Made by a program: the position numbers and the translations under genes
Origin: Gnetum montanum
Lineage: Eukaryota; Streptophyta; Gnetopsida; Gnetales; Gnetaceae
Length of the DNA: 64,000 nt
Reading direction: 5' to 3'
Assembly: GCA_015680685.1 (NCBI GenBank)
Contig: MNCI01010439.1
Coordinates: forward strand, 279,900-343,899
In this document: positions 12,189 through 25,048 of the stretch, in pieces
Layout of the letters: every line of letters begins with the position of its first letter
Position numbering within the stretch: position 1 is the first letter of the stretch
The notes under the pieces: model-generated
What the model was told of the DNA's origin: nothing
The model's input: only the letters and a program-made list of their open reading frames with translations
Database searches by the model: none

Positions 12189-12924
12189 TGATAAGCACTG
12201 AGTAGACCCCATGTCCAACCTTATGAATCACTAAGCGTTCACATGTGATCCAGTCAAGTTTTGTGGCCTTCTAGCCTACTAAGTACACTAGTCTCTAGGA
12301 AGTGAAGCTAACAATTACAATGGTCTTCCCAATTACACTTGTGAAATGCAAAGATATGATTAAGTGCAACTGAGGCATATGATTTTTATCGTTTTTATGT
12401 TTTACGTTTTAAGTTGCCTAAGGATAAAGAATCATGTATAAAATAAAATAATTAAATTGCTAATTTAATCTAACTAGTTACACCTAACTAATCCTAACAT
12501 AAGCATCTGTTCCCACTTGCCATACACATCATGAACATGTTTAATGCTACTGGGTTACTAAATGTTAAGCATTACTGGGATTACCAAGCATCAAGCGTAT
12601 GCTCGAAGTGGTCATACTTATGTGCTTAATTAATCACTATTTAATCTAGCTTAATTAATTATTTAATTACTTAAAGCATTAAAGGAAATTGCATAAAAAA
12701 TTAAATGCATAAGTAAATAATTAATCTATTTCAAAGTGCTGCAAGGTTTATTATAAAGCTCATCCACACATTGTTGTGCTTAGGTACAATAGTGCTCGAA
12801 TAAAGATTTGTACACACTCTTTAACTCCTATTGCAAGCACTTAGAAAAATATTCTAAGTTTCAAATGACAAAACTGCAAAAGCTCCACTACAATTATGAA
12901 AAAAGACGCCATAAACATGGTAGG
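12189..12924 (-). repeat. 3' LTR of element C, left part
   Basis: It begins TGATAAGCACTGAGTAGACC and follows the LTR at 51834-52708. It stops at GTAGG (12920-12924) where element B entered; the LTR resumes at 26026. Confidence 0.9.
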
Positions 12925-13755
12925 TGATGAGTTTCAATCTATCACATCAACTAGGCCCCATTGATGTAGTCTATTGCATTAACTAGGCCATGTCAACTAG
13001 GCCCCATCGATGCAATCTATTGTGTCAATGTGGCCCCATCGACACATGGGTCTATCCTAGTCTATAAATATGCGCTCACTAGCTTCATTTATGGCATCAA
13101 TTATCAAATTAGTAGCGAAGCTCTTACAGTTTGTCTATTTGAAAGTTAGAATATTTTTCTCAAGTGCCCACAGCAGGAGTCATTGAGTGTACGGGTCTTT
13201 ATTTGAGCATTGTTGTACCTAAGCACAACGGTGTGTGCAGCAATAAAGATGAACTTCTTGATAAACCTTGTAGCATTCTAGATAGCTTAAATTTTTCATT
13301 TATGCACTTAATTTTTTCAAGCGTAACACATATTTGCTTGCTAGTCTCAGTAGCATTATTACTTAGAACACCTAGTAGCATGGTGCTTGGTAACCTAGTA
13401 GTGGATACGTGGGTTCAAGATGTGTGCGGAAAGTGGGACTGGATGCTTATGTTAGAACTTCTTAGACACTAGTTAATGAGTTAATTAAATTAGTTAATCC
13501 AATCACTTTTATCTCCCTTTAAATACCAAAATCATAAAATACAAAATGATAAAAATCATATGCCTCAATTACACTTTAAAATACTAGTGTACATCACAAG
13601 TGTAATTGGAAAGATAATGAACGACCTTAAGGCAAGGTTCACTTCCTAGAAGACTAGTGCATTGGAAACTATAAAGTCCATGAAATTCAACCAAATCATG
13701 CACAAACACTTTGTGATTCATATGGTTGGGCATAGGGGTACCTCACTGCTCATCA
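12925..13755 (+). repeat. 5' LTR of element B
   Basis: It starts TGATGAGTTTCAATC and ends CTGCTCATCA. Its U3 carries repeated ACTAGGCCCCAT and ATCGATG units at about 12950-13040. The TATA box CTATAAATA is at about 13062-13070 and AATAAAG near 13240 may be the polyadenylation signal. It lacks about 95 bases that are present in the 3' copy. Confidence 0.9.
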
Positions 13756-13756
13756 T

Positions 13757-13774
13757 TGTCATTGTTGCCGTGGA
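13757..13774 (+). other. Primer binding site of element B (decayed)
   Basis: TGTCATTGTTGCCGTGGA follows the LTR. It aligns with the tRNA-Asp-type PBS TGGCGCCGTTGCCGGGGA with several changes. Confidence 0.7.
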
Positions 13775-13906
13775 TTTTGTTTGTTGAATATGCGCTATCT
13801 AGGATTAGTGAATACTATTAATATCATTGGAAAAACTCGAGGTCAACATCACTCTCAAATAACATATAACTACTAAGCACACTGACAATTTTATTTGTTT
13901 TGCAAA

Positions 13907-16440
13907 ATGTTTTCTTCTCATAGGCATGAAGATGTCAAATTGTTGATCCCACAGGAGTGCAAAGTGGTATATACTCATCTAGATGAGTATGTATCATACT
14001 TCACCTTCATCCTACATCAGAATGAATAGCTACAATGGCATGATATGGAGGGCAATATTGTATTACCTCCCGATCGATGTATATGTGGGATGTTGTTTCA
14101 AACTCTTAAGAAGTTAGGCATTCCAGATCTTCATGAGGAATATGTTGTGAATAATTATGACACTCAGGACTACCATCCCACTAAAATACAATGTAAGTGA
14201 TATTGACATCAAGAGAAGCACCATGAGGCTACGAAGGGGAAACATTTTACTAATCCCTTGCTCCTACTAGATCAAGATGATATTAAGGATCCTCCCTTTG
14301 AAGGTTCTCAACATGAAGATTCTCCACCCCCTTGTTGTTAGTAATGAGGATGTGACCCTAAACCTCCAATCAACTATTCATAAATCAGCTTCGGGAAAAA
14401 GTGACAATCAAGGTAGGAACTCAGGTAAACATCACAGTAGTAAGGGATCTAAAGATGGTGGTCATAATGAGCAAAAAAGTGGTGGTGGACACCACGGTGG
14501 TGATGGTGGTCTACCTTCTCCTCCATCCTCTTCATCTAATTTCAAATATTCCTCTTCATCTGTTGGTTCTTGAAGAAGCTACCATTGAAATAATCATGAT
14601 GAAGGTGATCAACAAGATAATAATGACCATCAAAGCCATTACGCATGTAGAGGTGATAGAAACCATCATTGACATCATCGACATAATCATGATGATGAAC
14701 CTCTGTTGGTGACTCGAAGCATACTCAAAATTGCAGAGGTAGTAAAGGTCCCAACTAAACATATGAAGGATAGCTAGATCAAGTGCTTAGACATGAATAA
14801 TATTCCACAATTTGAGGAGGAATACAATTCTGATCCACAGAATCATCTACAAGCTTTCCACGATGCCTGTGCCTTACAAAACATTGAAAATAACTACCAG
14901 AAACTTAGGCTTCTCCCTAAGACACTCATTAAGGAAGTTGAGAGCTGGTACTAGCCCTTCAAATCGAAATCCATTCATTGATGGAGTACCATGTTAGAGC
15001 TATTTAATGACAAATACCAAACGTACTCCAAAGTGTCTAATCTGAGAAGGCAAACCCAAGGTTAGAAACAGGAAACACATGAACCCTTGGATGTTGCCAT
15101 GAGTAGATACTATTCACTCTTACATCGATGGCCTAGCCATAGTTATTGTCAGAGGGAACAACTTTGCCACATCATAGATGGACTCAAAGTAGAAACTAGA
15201 AGAACTCTTGGGATGTATGCCCAAGGGAGATTGTTTGAACTAAGAGCTCATCAGATCCAAAGGCTGATAGAGTAGGTAGCAAAAGAAGAAGGTGAGTTGT
15301 GAAAAAGGGAAAGTACTAAAGAGTATAATAGGAACCCTTCTATTAGGAAATGGGAGGTTAGATTTTGTGACAAGGGAGAGTCACCACTTGATGAAGTGGT
15401 GAACAGGAAAACCTTCCCCATTCAAAAATCTATTTCTATATTTCGGCAAAGGTTAATAAATTATGGGACTCTTTGGATGAAAAATTCTAAACTACTATGA
15501 AGATTACTGAAGAATCCAAAGAGCAAAATAGTGATCATAATTGCAGAAGGTGAAAAGAAGCTAAATGTGCATACCAAAGAGGCAAGGGCAAAGCTACTAC
15601 CATAGAAGAAGTTATGGAAATCGACTTTGATGATGAAACTAGATGCGACACTTGTCAATATGAACATTTAAAAGGGTGTTGCCCTGTGGTGTCACACTTA
15701 CAAGAGTCTAGGGTGTATGCATTGAATCCTTAATTAGCACATAGGTAAGCACCTAGACAATTACCATATCCTTGAGGCAATCCAAAATAGTTCCACCAAC
15801 AACAACAAGCTTACTACCTAAGTGGAGCTATGTCATAACCATATGAATAATACCAATAGTGGCACCAACCACAATCATGGAGAATGCCATTGCCAAGGTA
15901 GCAGTATCCTTACAAGCAACCAGATCCATATAGGTACTATGTTCAGCAACCCATCTCTCCAAGAAGTTCTACAAGTCATGCCTCATTTCAGCATGACTAA
16001 TACCCTCCAGAGTACCATCGAACACATTCACCATCTACCTAAGGAGAAAACCCATATCCATACCACCCTCTGCATCTGTCTACACACACACCTCCACCCT
16101 TAATCTACTTATCTCTTACTTTATCCATGCAGGGTGAGATTCCTCCACAGCCACAACAACGAAATTCTATGAGGGCTATACATTCACAATCAGCTTTCTA
16201 ACCAAGTGGTTTGGATAATTGATCTAGAAAAAGACCCTTCTTCTAACCCAATAGTCCTCTCCAACCCTCACAACCTAGTATGGCTTATCACCCTACATCT
16301 CTAATACCCTCCCCCTTTGCATCAAATCCCTTCAAGTGCCCTTCAAACCAAATGTCACCTCGGATCGACACTGTGATGCTAACTCATGCTATTTCTGATT
16401 AGACCAAGGTTGGCAATCTTTCCATGAAAAGATCTGACCC
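13907..16440 (+). pseudogene. gag: gag of element B (degraded)
   Basis: It starts at ATG 13907 with MFSSHRHEDVKLLIPQ, a terminus shared with C and D. An N-terminal domain with VVYTHLDEYV is followed by a Gly/His/Ser-rich stretch (14400-14580). The capsid region at about 14790-15290 reads LDMNNIPQFEE, LRLLPKTLI, LELFNDKYQTY and HEPLDVAMSRYYSLL. The knuckle CDTCQYEHLKGCCP lies at about 15648-15690. A long Tyr/Gln/Pro-rich tail runs to protease. In-frame stops such as NE*LQW and IE*VAKEE are TAG at positions where relatives or context give Gln. The protein would form the virus-like particle. Confidence 0.85.
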
Positions 16441-16969
16441 TGGAAGTCCCCTCATTTACTTGTAGATCACTAGACATGAGCCATGAAAGGCCCTTCTTGA
16501 TTCTAGTTTTGGTGTCAACCTCATCTCTCATGACATGTACAAGGCATGGAACTTACCACCTCTTAAGAAGAGCAATATCTATTTAGAATTGGCAGACCAT
16601 TCAATCACTAGTCCTTTAGGATTAATGGAAGAAATTGTGACCATAGTTAGCGGGTGGTCCTATCTTGTCAATTTTTTGGTGATTAAGGTTGAAAACTACA
16701 AAGGTGACTTCCCCATCATTATGGGAAGAGCATGGTTAAGCACAGTAGATGCATGTATGGGCATAAGGAACATCTCCTTAGAAACTTTCAAGGAAAATGA
16801 ATTTGGAAAGCTAGAGAAGAAGCATATTCCATGTATCGCATACAGTGATAATGGATGTAATTGTGTTCAAAAAATTTGGTCCATCAAAAGTACATACATC
16901 AAAGCATGCAATCAGTGTGCACAAAAAACAGACATTCAAATGTGTTTAGATGTAGCAACCACAAAATAG
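16441..16969 (+). pseudogene. Protease region of element B
   Basis: A retropepsin-type aspartic protease that would cleave the polyprotein. The active-site region reads ALLDSSFGVNLI, so the DSG triad is changed to DSS. Downstream, FPIIMGRAWLS is the conserved second strand motif near 16711-16740. A 145-codon open stretch (16535-16969) ends in TAG. Confidence 0.78.
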
Positions 16970-17146
16970 GAGGGTACCCAATGGCTGATAGTTGACTCAA
17001 ATAGTAGCACATTATGCATGGAACCAACTGAGAGCCTAACATGTGCTTATGTTGAAAGCATGAATGAACTTGAGCAAGTTCATCACTAACTCTCTAATGA
17101 TGAAAATGATGACACCTATTGGGGAGAGTTGGAAATCCCTGATAAC

Positions 17147-18175
17147 TTTAAGCAGAAGCCCATAGAACTGAAAATCCTATTGACTAGCATGAAATATGCA
17201 TTTTTAAATAATGGTAAATTGGTCATAATTAATGCCAAACTTGCTCCTAAAAAAAAGAAAAACTATTAAAGGTTGTTAACAAATGGCCAACAGCCTTTTC
17301 TTGGTCATATCTCAAGTTGATAGGAATCAATCCAAGGATATGCCAACATTGCATTTACATTTGCCCAAGCATGACACTAAGAAGGTAGCCATAGAGATGG
17401 CTAAACCCCAAATTGAAGTAAATCATCAAGGAGGAAATAGAGCAACTCCTCAAGGAAGGGTTCATCTATCCCATTGTAGATAGTAAGTGGGTTAGCCCAC
17501 TCGTAATTGTGCCAAAGAAAGATGGTAAGTAGAGAGTCTACATCGACTTTAGGCTGTTGAACATGGCAACATTTAAAGATTAATTTTCATTGCCATTTGT
17601 GAACCAAGTGTTGGACACCATATCATGGCATTAATATAGCTTCTTGGATGGTTATAGTGGCTATAACCAAATCCAAATTGTGCTAGAAGACTAGGCCATG
17701 ACAACATTCATGAGTCCTTGGGGGACTGCAAAATTTTAACTCTTGGTCCTTAGTATATTCCAAAAATAGATTGGTAGTGGTGTGGAAGTCTTCATGGATG
17801 ACTTCACCACCTATGGAGCTATGTTTGAGCAAGCCTTGGACTGCCTTGAGCAAGCACTAAAGAGATGTGTCGAAACAAATCTACGGCTCAACTAGTAAAA
17901 AATTTACCTTATGGTCTAAGAAGGCATTGTGTTGGGGCACCAAATTTCACAAGAAGGGATTGAGGTAGACCCAGAAAAGATAAGGGTCATCCAAGGAATT
18001 ACATGTCAACCAAAGATAGTCAAAGATGTTAGATCATTCTTTGGACATACTGGCTACTATTAACAATTCATAGAGAATTTCTCTAAGATCACAAACCTAT
18101 TGGTAGAGCTTACAAAGAAAGATTAAATGAGAAACTTGTAGAAACACCAATTCTATGGCACCAGACTAGTCTAGA
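17147..18175 (+). pseudogene. Reverse transcriptase of element B (degraded)
   Basis: The RNA-dependent DNA polymerase domain. It has the lead-in YAFLNNGKLVIINAKLAP, then SPLVIVPKKDGK, FLDGYSGYNQI, the catalytic box VEVFMDDF at 17785-17805 (intact double Asp) and the thumb/connection segment VRSFFGHTGYY. FMDDF is the form used by Athila elements. There is a frameshift in the A-run near 17250-17265, and TAG/TAA stops interrupt the frame at several Gln or Trp positions. Confidence 0.88.
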
Positions 18176-18177
18176 CC

Positions 18178-18546
18178 ATTCCACATCGTGATGGATACAT
18201 CTAACTACATCCTAGGAGTAGTGCTCACACAATTGGATAATAAGAACTGTCCATATTACATCCACTACATGAGCTAAAGCATTGTGGATGCATAGTTAAA
18301 TTACACCACTACGAAAAAAGCATTAATGGCAATGATGTACGCTCTTAAAAAGTTCAAGCACTATGTGCTTGACTACAAAATATTGGTGCACATGGACCAT
18401 AGTGCAATCTACTTCCCAATGAACAGACCAACGGTGAGCCCTTTTATCATACAATGGCTTGTGATCTTGCAGGAAGTCAATCTCATAATGGTAGATTGAA
18501 AAGAAACTAAAAATGTGGTTGTTGACCACCTATCTCACTTAATATG
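18178..18546 (+). pseudogene. RNase H of element B
   Basis: The RNase H domain that follows RT. It starts FHIVMDTSNYILGVVLTQ with the first catalytic Asp. It has LNYTTTKKALMAMMYAL (Glu of the usual EKE motif lost), VLDYKILVHMDHSAI with another Asp, and ends VVVDHLSHL. Stops are few. Confidence 0.85.
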
Positions 18547-18589
18547 GGATAATAAAGAGAAGGAAAGACCACTCTCTAATTAGTTTTCA

Positions 18590-19970
18590 GATGAACTCCT
18601 AATTACAGAAGCACTAAATGACCAAATGCCTATAGAAACAACATGATATAATGGCATTCTCACCTATCTTCTCACTCAAGATCTTGACTTTTGAAAGAAG
18701 CAATAATTTCTTCATCAAGCCAAATACTTCATGGAAATCAATAGATACCTTTACAAGGTGTGCACTAATGGCCTGATTTGTTTGTGTGTCCCTGGTGAAG
18801 ATCAACTCCACATTCTCTAGGATGCTCATAAAGGGCCTTTCGAAGGTCACTATGTAGGGAAACACACAACCATAAAAATCCTGATGGTAAGAGACTATTG
18901 GCCTACAATCTTTAGGGATGCCTACTAGTTTGTCTGATCTTGCGAATGTTGTCAATGAGATGGTGGGATGACCACTTGAATGGAAGGTCCTCAATAGTGG
19001 ATTCAACCACTAGAGCCTTTTGACATATGAAGTGTTTTTACTTCATGGGTCCCATCACACCTATGTCCAATGGAAAGGTGTGTATCATCATAGCAATCAC
19101 CTACTACATAAAATGGGTAGAAGAAGCAAACAGTACTGATTGTACATCATCCACTACTGCTAGATTTATACAACAAAATGTTGTAAATAGGTTTGGGGTG
19201 CCACATACACTAGTTTTTGACAATGGAACTCATTTCATAGGTGCCACTTTTAGAAAGTTGATGCAATGCTTAGGGGTTGAACATAAATTAACAACACCCT
19301 ACCACCCCCAAACTAATGGTTAAGCAAAGGTAACTAACTGGGAGATCAGAAAGATCTTAACAAGAACCATTAGCAAATATAGGAGAGATTGGAGCACCAA
19401 ACTCAACAATGTCCTTTAGGCCTATCAGTCAACATGGAAACTCCCTATTGGCTACTCTCCCTATGAGTTAGTATATGGAAAATTTCCAGCACTCCTAATT
19501 CAGTTTGACCTTTGTACACTCTCAACAGCCTATGATCTAGATCTTGACCTAAGTCTAGCATAGAAAGAAAGATTGATCAACCAAAATGTGCTAGATGAAA
19601 ATCGATTGGTGGCCCTATCTTTGAATGAGGTCACCAAGGCATTCAATAAGCAATGTCATGACCTAAGAATATGAAAGGTAAAACTTCAACTAGGAGATAA
19701 GGTTCTTTATTGGAATCCCACACATTTACCCCAAAAGACCAAATTTTAAACATTTTGGGAGGGATCTTATATAATTGATCAAACCTTTCCCTCTAGAGCC
19801 ATGATAATCTACAAACCTAAAAGCCCAAACAAAAAGTAGTTGGTCAACATCCAGCAAGTGAAACCCTTCCTAGAGCCAAGACAAGCTAGTACAACTACCA
19901 CCTCAACGGATGGACAACCACATTCCATTTTTTGGATCTCCTCCTTCCAACTCAGTTGTGGGGGAGATGG
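18590..19970 (+). pseudogene. Integrase of element B (degraded)
   Basis: The integrase that joins element cDNA to the genome. The zinc-binding HHCC region reads ILQDAHKGPFEGHY followed by SCECCQ. The catalytic core contains FMGPITPMSNGK, then FDNGTHFIGATFRKLM with the second Asp, and TTPYHPQTNG, whose following residue is a stop (TAAGCA). The C-terminal part has LGDKVLYW and VNIQQVKPF. The region at the first core Asp is shifted out of frame near 19025. Translation ends at the central polypurine tract. Confidence 0.87.
19953..19970 (+). other. Central polypurine tract of element B
   Basis: CAGTTGTGGGGGAGATGG, at the very end of integrase, is nearly the same as the terminal PPT consensus CAGTTGTGGGGGTA. 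Equivalent tracts lie after pol in C, D and F. It may act as a second plus-strand priming site. Confidence 0.6.
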
Positions 19971-21490
19971 CCATCCATGCTAATGAGCCATATGGCTTCT
20001 TAGTTTTTCTACTTTTTGTTTTCCATGTTTTTGATTTTACAAGTTATTTATTTTACAAATTTTTGATTTTCAAATTTTTTCCAATTTTGCACCATTGTTA
20101 GTACCTTTGAACCTTTCTTGATTATTTTACACTTTCTTATATATTTTGTTTTATTTTTTTTAACTATGAATTTTCATTATTTTTGCTAATAAAAGTGCTT
20201 TATTTCCACTGGACACAGTGCCACTATTTTTGTTTACTAATGATGGTTTGTGCTTAATGTTGTGATTGCCGATGTCTAGTTTCTATTTTTGAATTCTGAT
20301 GTCTAGTTTCTATTTTTGAATTCTGATGGTTTATTTTTCATGGAATAGGTAGTGAGTTCATGTCATCCACCCATCCAATAAACTCTATGGTTTTCCTTGT
20401 TTTAGGAGTTTGAGGTCCCTTCCATTAAAGAAACTTTTAATCAATTGGTGACCTTGGTAGTTCCGAAATCGGGAAAGATTCAAAGGTTTGTAGAGGGTGT
20501 GACTTCAAGGGGACTCAATACTCATTGTACTCTTCTACTTACTTGAGTGCTTGGGTGTTTTTCATGAACTTCTTACTATTCCATTCCAACCACTAATAGG
20601 AAGTCAAAAAAAGTCTTTGCATGGTGTCGTTCCCATCCAAAAATTCAAAAAAAAAAAAAAAACAAAAACATAATGAAAATTCAAAGCACATCCCTTAGAC
20701 AAATAAATGGGCTACAAGCATTGGTTATGACACTAGAAAAACATGCACCCATGCCTGAAGGTCCCCTCTAACTAAGGCCCTCTCTCTTTCACTTCTTACT
20801 TCTCTTTTCTTCTCTTTTTGGAATGGTGGTTGTTTTATGGGAGCACTCTCGTGTCTTGGGTGAGTAGATCAATCTTGGAGTGGTAATGCAAAGTCACTGA
20901 AAAAGGCTAGTTTTGATCTAGACTAAGGATGGATCTTCTTAGGTCATTGTAAACACATATTCCATAAGGGACTTCTTACAACCTTAATTCAAATTCCATC
21001 CCACCTTCTCAGTCATTTTATTTATGCTGCCATATTTCACCTCACTACTGGTTTTTATGTTATGCTCGATGGCTTAGTTTAACGTGTTGAAATTCTTGGA
21101 TAGATTATTTTTGGTTGGTCCTTAACTTTTCATGATCATTAATCAACTATGGGGCCCACAAAATTCATAGTTGGGGTTATGTAAGGGCAATAATGTTATG
21201 AGCCTATTATTGGAAGGACCCACTTGCATATCTCTTAGTTTGATTAGATAAGTCCCTTACCTTTGACATTATTACAATCCTATCTTTCACATATTCCATT
21301 ATGCAAACCACTTTGTTCTCCTTGAACTCTCATTTTCCATTTCATTTTTACCATTTTTTCTAATTTTCTTAATTTTTGGGACTTCAACACCCTCTTCTCA
21401 CATTTTCATCATGTTCGCGGTTGTCTAATTTCATTCAAAATCTCTTTGTAATTTTCAATTTTTGACCAAATCAACGGTGGTTAATAGCTG
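19971..21490 (+). other. Noncoding spacer of element B
   Basis: About 1.5 kb, pyrimidine-rich on this strand, with no supported coding region. It contains a poly-A run at 20647-20663 and the motif shared by all five elements, here acatgcacccatgcctg at 20741-20757. Confidence 0.6.
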
Positions 21491-21971
21491 CGTCAACGAG
21501 GCCCCATCGATGCAATGCAAAAATAGTATAAATACTACTGAACACTTTGGATTTTTCACATTTGGTCCATAATGCCCAAGGAGTTTTTGTAATTTTTAGA
21601 GCCCAAAACCTTCCTGAGCCTATAACTCTCGTACTATTTATCTGAATCACATCATTTTTTGACCCTACACTTACTAGAGGTAAGTTCTTAGTCGTGGGGG
21701 TAGCAAACCCCAAGGTTTTGATGAAAGTTTTTTGAAATTTTTGCTAACTCTCCCAAAGGGTTAAGATGTAAAATGCTATTAAATCATTAATTTGTGAGAA
21801 TTTAACCCTTCCAAAAACTTCGGTAAACCAAAGATTAAATTTATAATTAAATATTAAATCCATCTAGCCATAATCACACCCTAGCCAAATGTAACCTCCC
21901 TATGAGACTAGGTATTCCAATTATTTTGAGTTACATACTAAATACTAATCTGTGATTATGTGTGATCACAA
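21491..21971 (+). promoter_or_regulatory. Candidate internal promoter and intron upstream of ORF3 (element B)
   Basis: CGTCAACGAGGCCCCATCGA at 21491-21510 is the U3-type palindromic unit. The TATA box TATAAAT lies at 21527-21533. A consensus 5' splice donor (AGAG|GTAAGT) starts at 21680. A branch-point-like TACTAATC lies at about 21944-21951. The intron would end at 21971, directly before ATGG, but the acceptor reads CAA. The array, TATA and donor are in the same order and spacing as in D. Confidence 0.55.
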
Positions 21972-24804
21972 ATGGTACCAAGACCAAAGAGACCATAGGA
22001 GGAAGAACCATTGTAACCATGAGAGAAATGACCCAGAGGAGGAAGGGGCCAACAAGAACATGGCCAAGAATAGGTTGAGCCAACCCATGCAACAGGACCC
22101 CTTAAAGACGATGTCAAGGTGGAATCTATTTGACAGATTCTCGAAGAAGAAGCTACATCAAAACACTTACAACAAGGAGAGGCACCAGGCCTTGTACCTA
22201 GACTAGAAGTCACACTCACATAGGCTTGCCTCGACATAATCAAGAATCGTGAAATTCAACGCTCAGCTCTTCAAGAACTAAACTTTGGGTTGTTCCTTGA
22301 ATGAGCTCCAAAAGATGTCAGAGCTCAACTGCAAGCTTCTCCCATGTGGCCAATCACTCTCAGTGGGGAGTGGTACATGGTAGAAATGTATCTCTTTTGG
22401 AATACCAGGAGAGCAGGAACCACTATGAAAATCAAGGATATTCAAGTATCCTAGTTAGTAAAAGCCATTACACAGGTCCTTGGGTTTCTTGATGTAGGAA
22501 CACCATTAGCAAAGCTTTCAACACAAGCTGATCCTGGAGCAAAGAAGGAATGGACTCAGTGGTGTTATGGTATTGACCGCAAACACTCACACTGGCAGAG
22601 TAAGTCTATTTTAAGATAGCAACCTACCACCTCAATCCAATGGTGAGGCCCAATAAGGTGACAACCTTCTTCACCCGTGCATGTGCCACTCTAAGTAGAA
22701 AATTTCTAGCAAATCTTCCACAACTAATCTTTCTAGAAATAGAGAAGCACTTCAAGGAAAATGAACATGGAAGAAAGATCCTTCCTTTTTACTACTTAAT
22801 TAAAAAAGTATGCAAAAGCATAGGAATAGTTCGCTATGCAAATGATATACTTAAGCATGCTCCTAATGCTTCATGGGCCAAGATGAAGAAGGATAAAATG
22901 CCTACCATGACCACAGAAGAGGAGTAGCAATGACCACCTCCATCACCTACTCATGAGCAAACACTAGAGGGCCACAATATGATTGAGTGCATGTGAAAAA
23001 TCTGAGAGTAAATCCTGCAACAATAAGAGCAGCAGGTAGGAACTAGTGGTCGAGACCCATCTATGTACAAACCAATCATAGGTCATCTTAGAGAAGTGAC
23101 TCATACAATCAACCAAATGGAGGAAGGTGGATCGATGTTGTCTGCCCAATGAACATGGTTGCCTGCAAGGTTGAATCCAAGTGCCTAGGATGTGACGGTC
23201 TCTCTCTCTTAGCATAATCTATTTCCAAAAATCTTTGGGAATGTTGCTTCCTTTTCGATGTGCTTGAAGGAGGATGAAGAGGCAATTGTATTGGTGATGT
23301 AGCACTAGGGGCAAGAAATAGTTGCAAAGATCGTTGCTACTCAAGTCGTTGAAGTGTTAAATGCATCTACAGTGCCTGAACCAAATGTTTCTACATTAAG
23401 AGATGTACAGGCATCTGCAGGGATAATCAATGGGTGATTAAGTACATCCTAGCATGAAGAACTGCTGAACCAACTAGTGGAAACTAGGTAACCAATTCTG
23501 GATATCTTTGATTTTTCGAATACCATCACTGTAACCTAATCGAAGCTGCTAGAGGCACAGGGTAGGTGCCTCATCTTAGAAGGACAACTTAAAATAGCTC
23601 AAGAACATAATCACATCTTGGCTATAGAAGTTGACAAGTTACATGCCCGAATTATCGACCCTACTTTTATCAACCCTCCATTGACATAAGACGAAGCTTT
23701 TTAGCAGCTTGAAGAATACCTAAAGTGGGTTGAGGGAGAAATGGTAACGACGGTCTTCAGTTAGTCAATAGAAAAAGCTAAAACTCATGTAGTACAGAAT
23801 GACTTGATGCAAAAGTGCCAACAAAATGAGTCCTTGCTGTAGAACGTTGATGAGCAAAAACAACAGCTAGAAGAATTTATCCGTCAACAGTAGGAGCAAC
23901 TTGCTAGGGCAAACATCAAATTGGGGAGATTGGTAGTGGAGAATCATAATCTCTCCATGGAGGAGGTTTGCATATTACTCTAAAAATTGACCATAGAGAT
24001 TACCACCTCAAAAAATGAGGCTCTAAAATTTGAAAAAGTTAAAAATCATTATAGAGACCAAGTTGGCCTAAAAAAGGAGGTAAATGAAAAGTATATCCAA
24101 TTGGCAAAGGCAAAGGTTAACAAGGCCCTTCAATAACTCCAACAAGGTAGAGAAATGTGGCAACCCATCGTCAATAGGATTGATGCCTACAACAAGATAG
24201 AAATCTACATACAATATTTGTAGATTGAAGAGATGATGGAATACATGGAGCTATCCAACCTCCGCTATGCAGACCTAGTAATGCTGAGTATTGTACAACG
24301 ACGGTCTAAGCTTGAGAAGCAAGTGGCTAGCTCGTACTTATACACGAGGCTAAGTTCAAGACTCATAAAGATCCTAAGCAAAAGCTTGTAGTGGCAAATG
24401 CTAAACTCGAGGTTCTCAAGGAAAAATTCACCAACCAAAGATCAATCATAGAGAACTTGGCCAAACAAATGAATGATTACTAGGCACTGTAGAACATACT
24501 TTGAGCGTTCAACATCTAGTGCAAGCAATCTACAACTTGGTTTGTCAATGTTAAGGAGCTATTTCCTATTTTGCCTTGTCCTTGGGATGGTCCAACCCTA
24601 GCCCACATTGGTGAAGCTACATGGATAATGAACAATCCCAAGAGTAAAGAAGAGAAAATGAAGGCATTTCTTGATGCTTTTCACTTTTCACCTAAAGTTT
24701 CAATAGCAGCAAGATAGCCACAACCACCTCGACCACCACACGTGCTTGAATTTGGTGAAGGTCCTTAAGAGCCTTAAGAGCCACCACCGCCTAGGACTAT
24801 TTAA
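21972..24804 (+). pseudogene. ORF3 of element B (post-pol ORF, degraded)
   Basis: It starts MVPRPK directly after the predicted intron and ends in TAA at 24802-24804, about 940 codons if restored in length. The N-terminal domain contains QASPMWPI, IKDIQVS, VKAITQVLGF and WTQWCYGIDRK. A frame change then leads to an open run at 22640-22927 with RPNKVTTFF and FYYLIKKVCKSIGI, matching C and D and resembling the plant transposon-associated domain of Pfam Transposase_32. A coiled coil follows (about 23500-24450). The tail has NVKELFPILPCPWDGPTLAHI. No membrane segment is visible. Many stops are TAG. The role is unknown; a structural or trafficking protein of the particle is only a guess. Confidence 0.72.
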
Positions 24805-25035
24805 ACTTCTCCACAAACTTCACGTCATTAAAGAACATGCTCTCCAATTTTGAAGAATCATGTCATGGTGTTCAATGGTGTGTCATGAACACTGTAATTT
24901 TTATAATGTGTTAGTCCATACATGGGGCACTCAGTACTATTATGTCTATGTTGTTTTGTTTTGTTATGTCAAAAACTAGTCAATAATTCCATACCTTCCC
25001 AATTTTGTAAAGAACTCAAGGAAAAGTTTTCATTT

Positions 25036-25048
25036 AGCCATGGGCATA
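25036..25048 (+). other. Terminal polypurine tract of element B
   Basis: The LTR is preceded by AGCCATGGGCATA. This is the expected PPT position, but the G-run is shortened compared with GTGGGGGTA in C. Confidence 0.6.
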
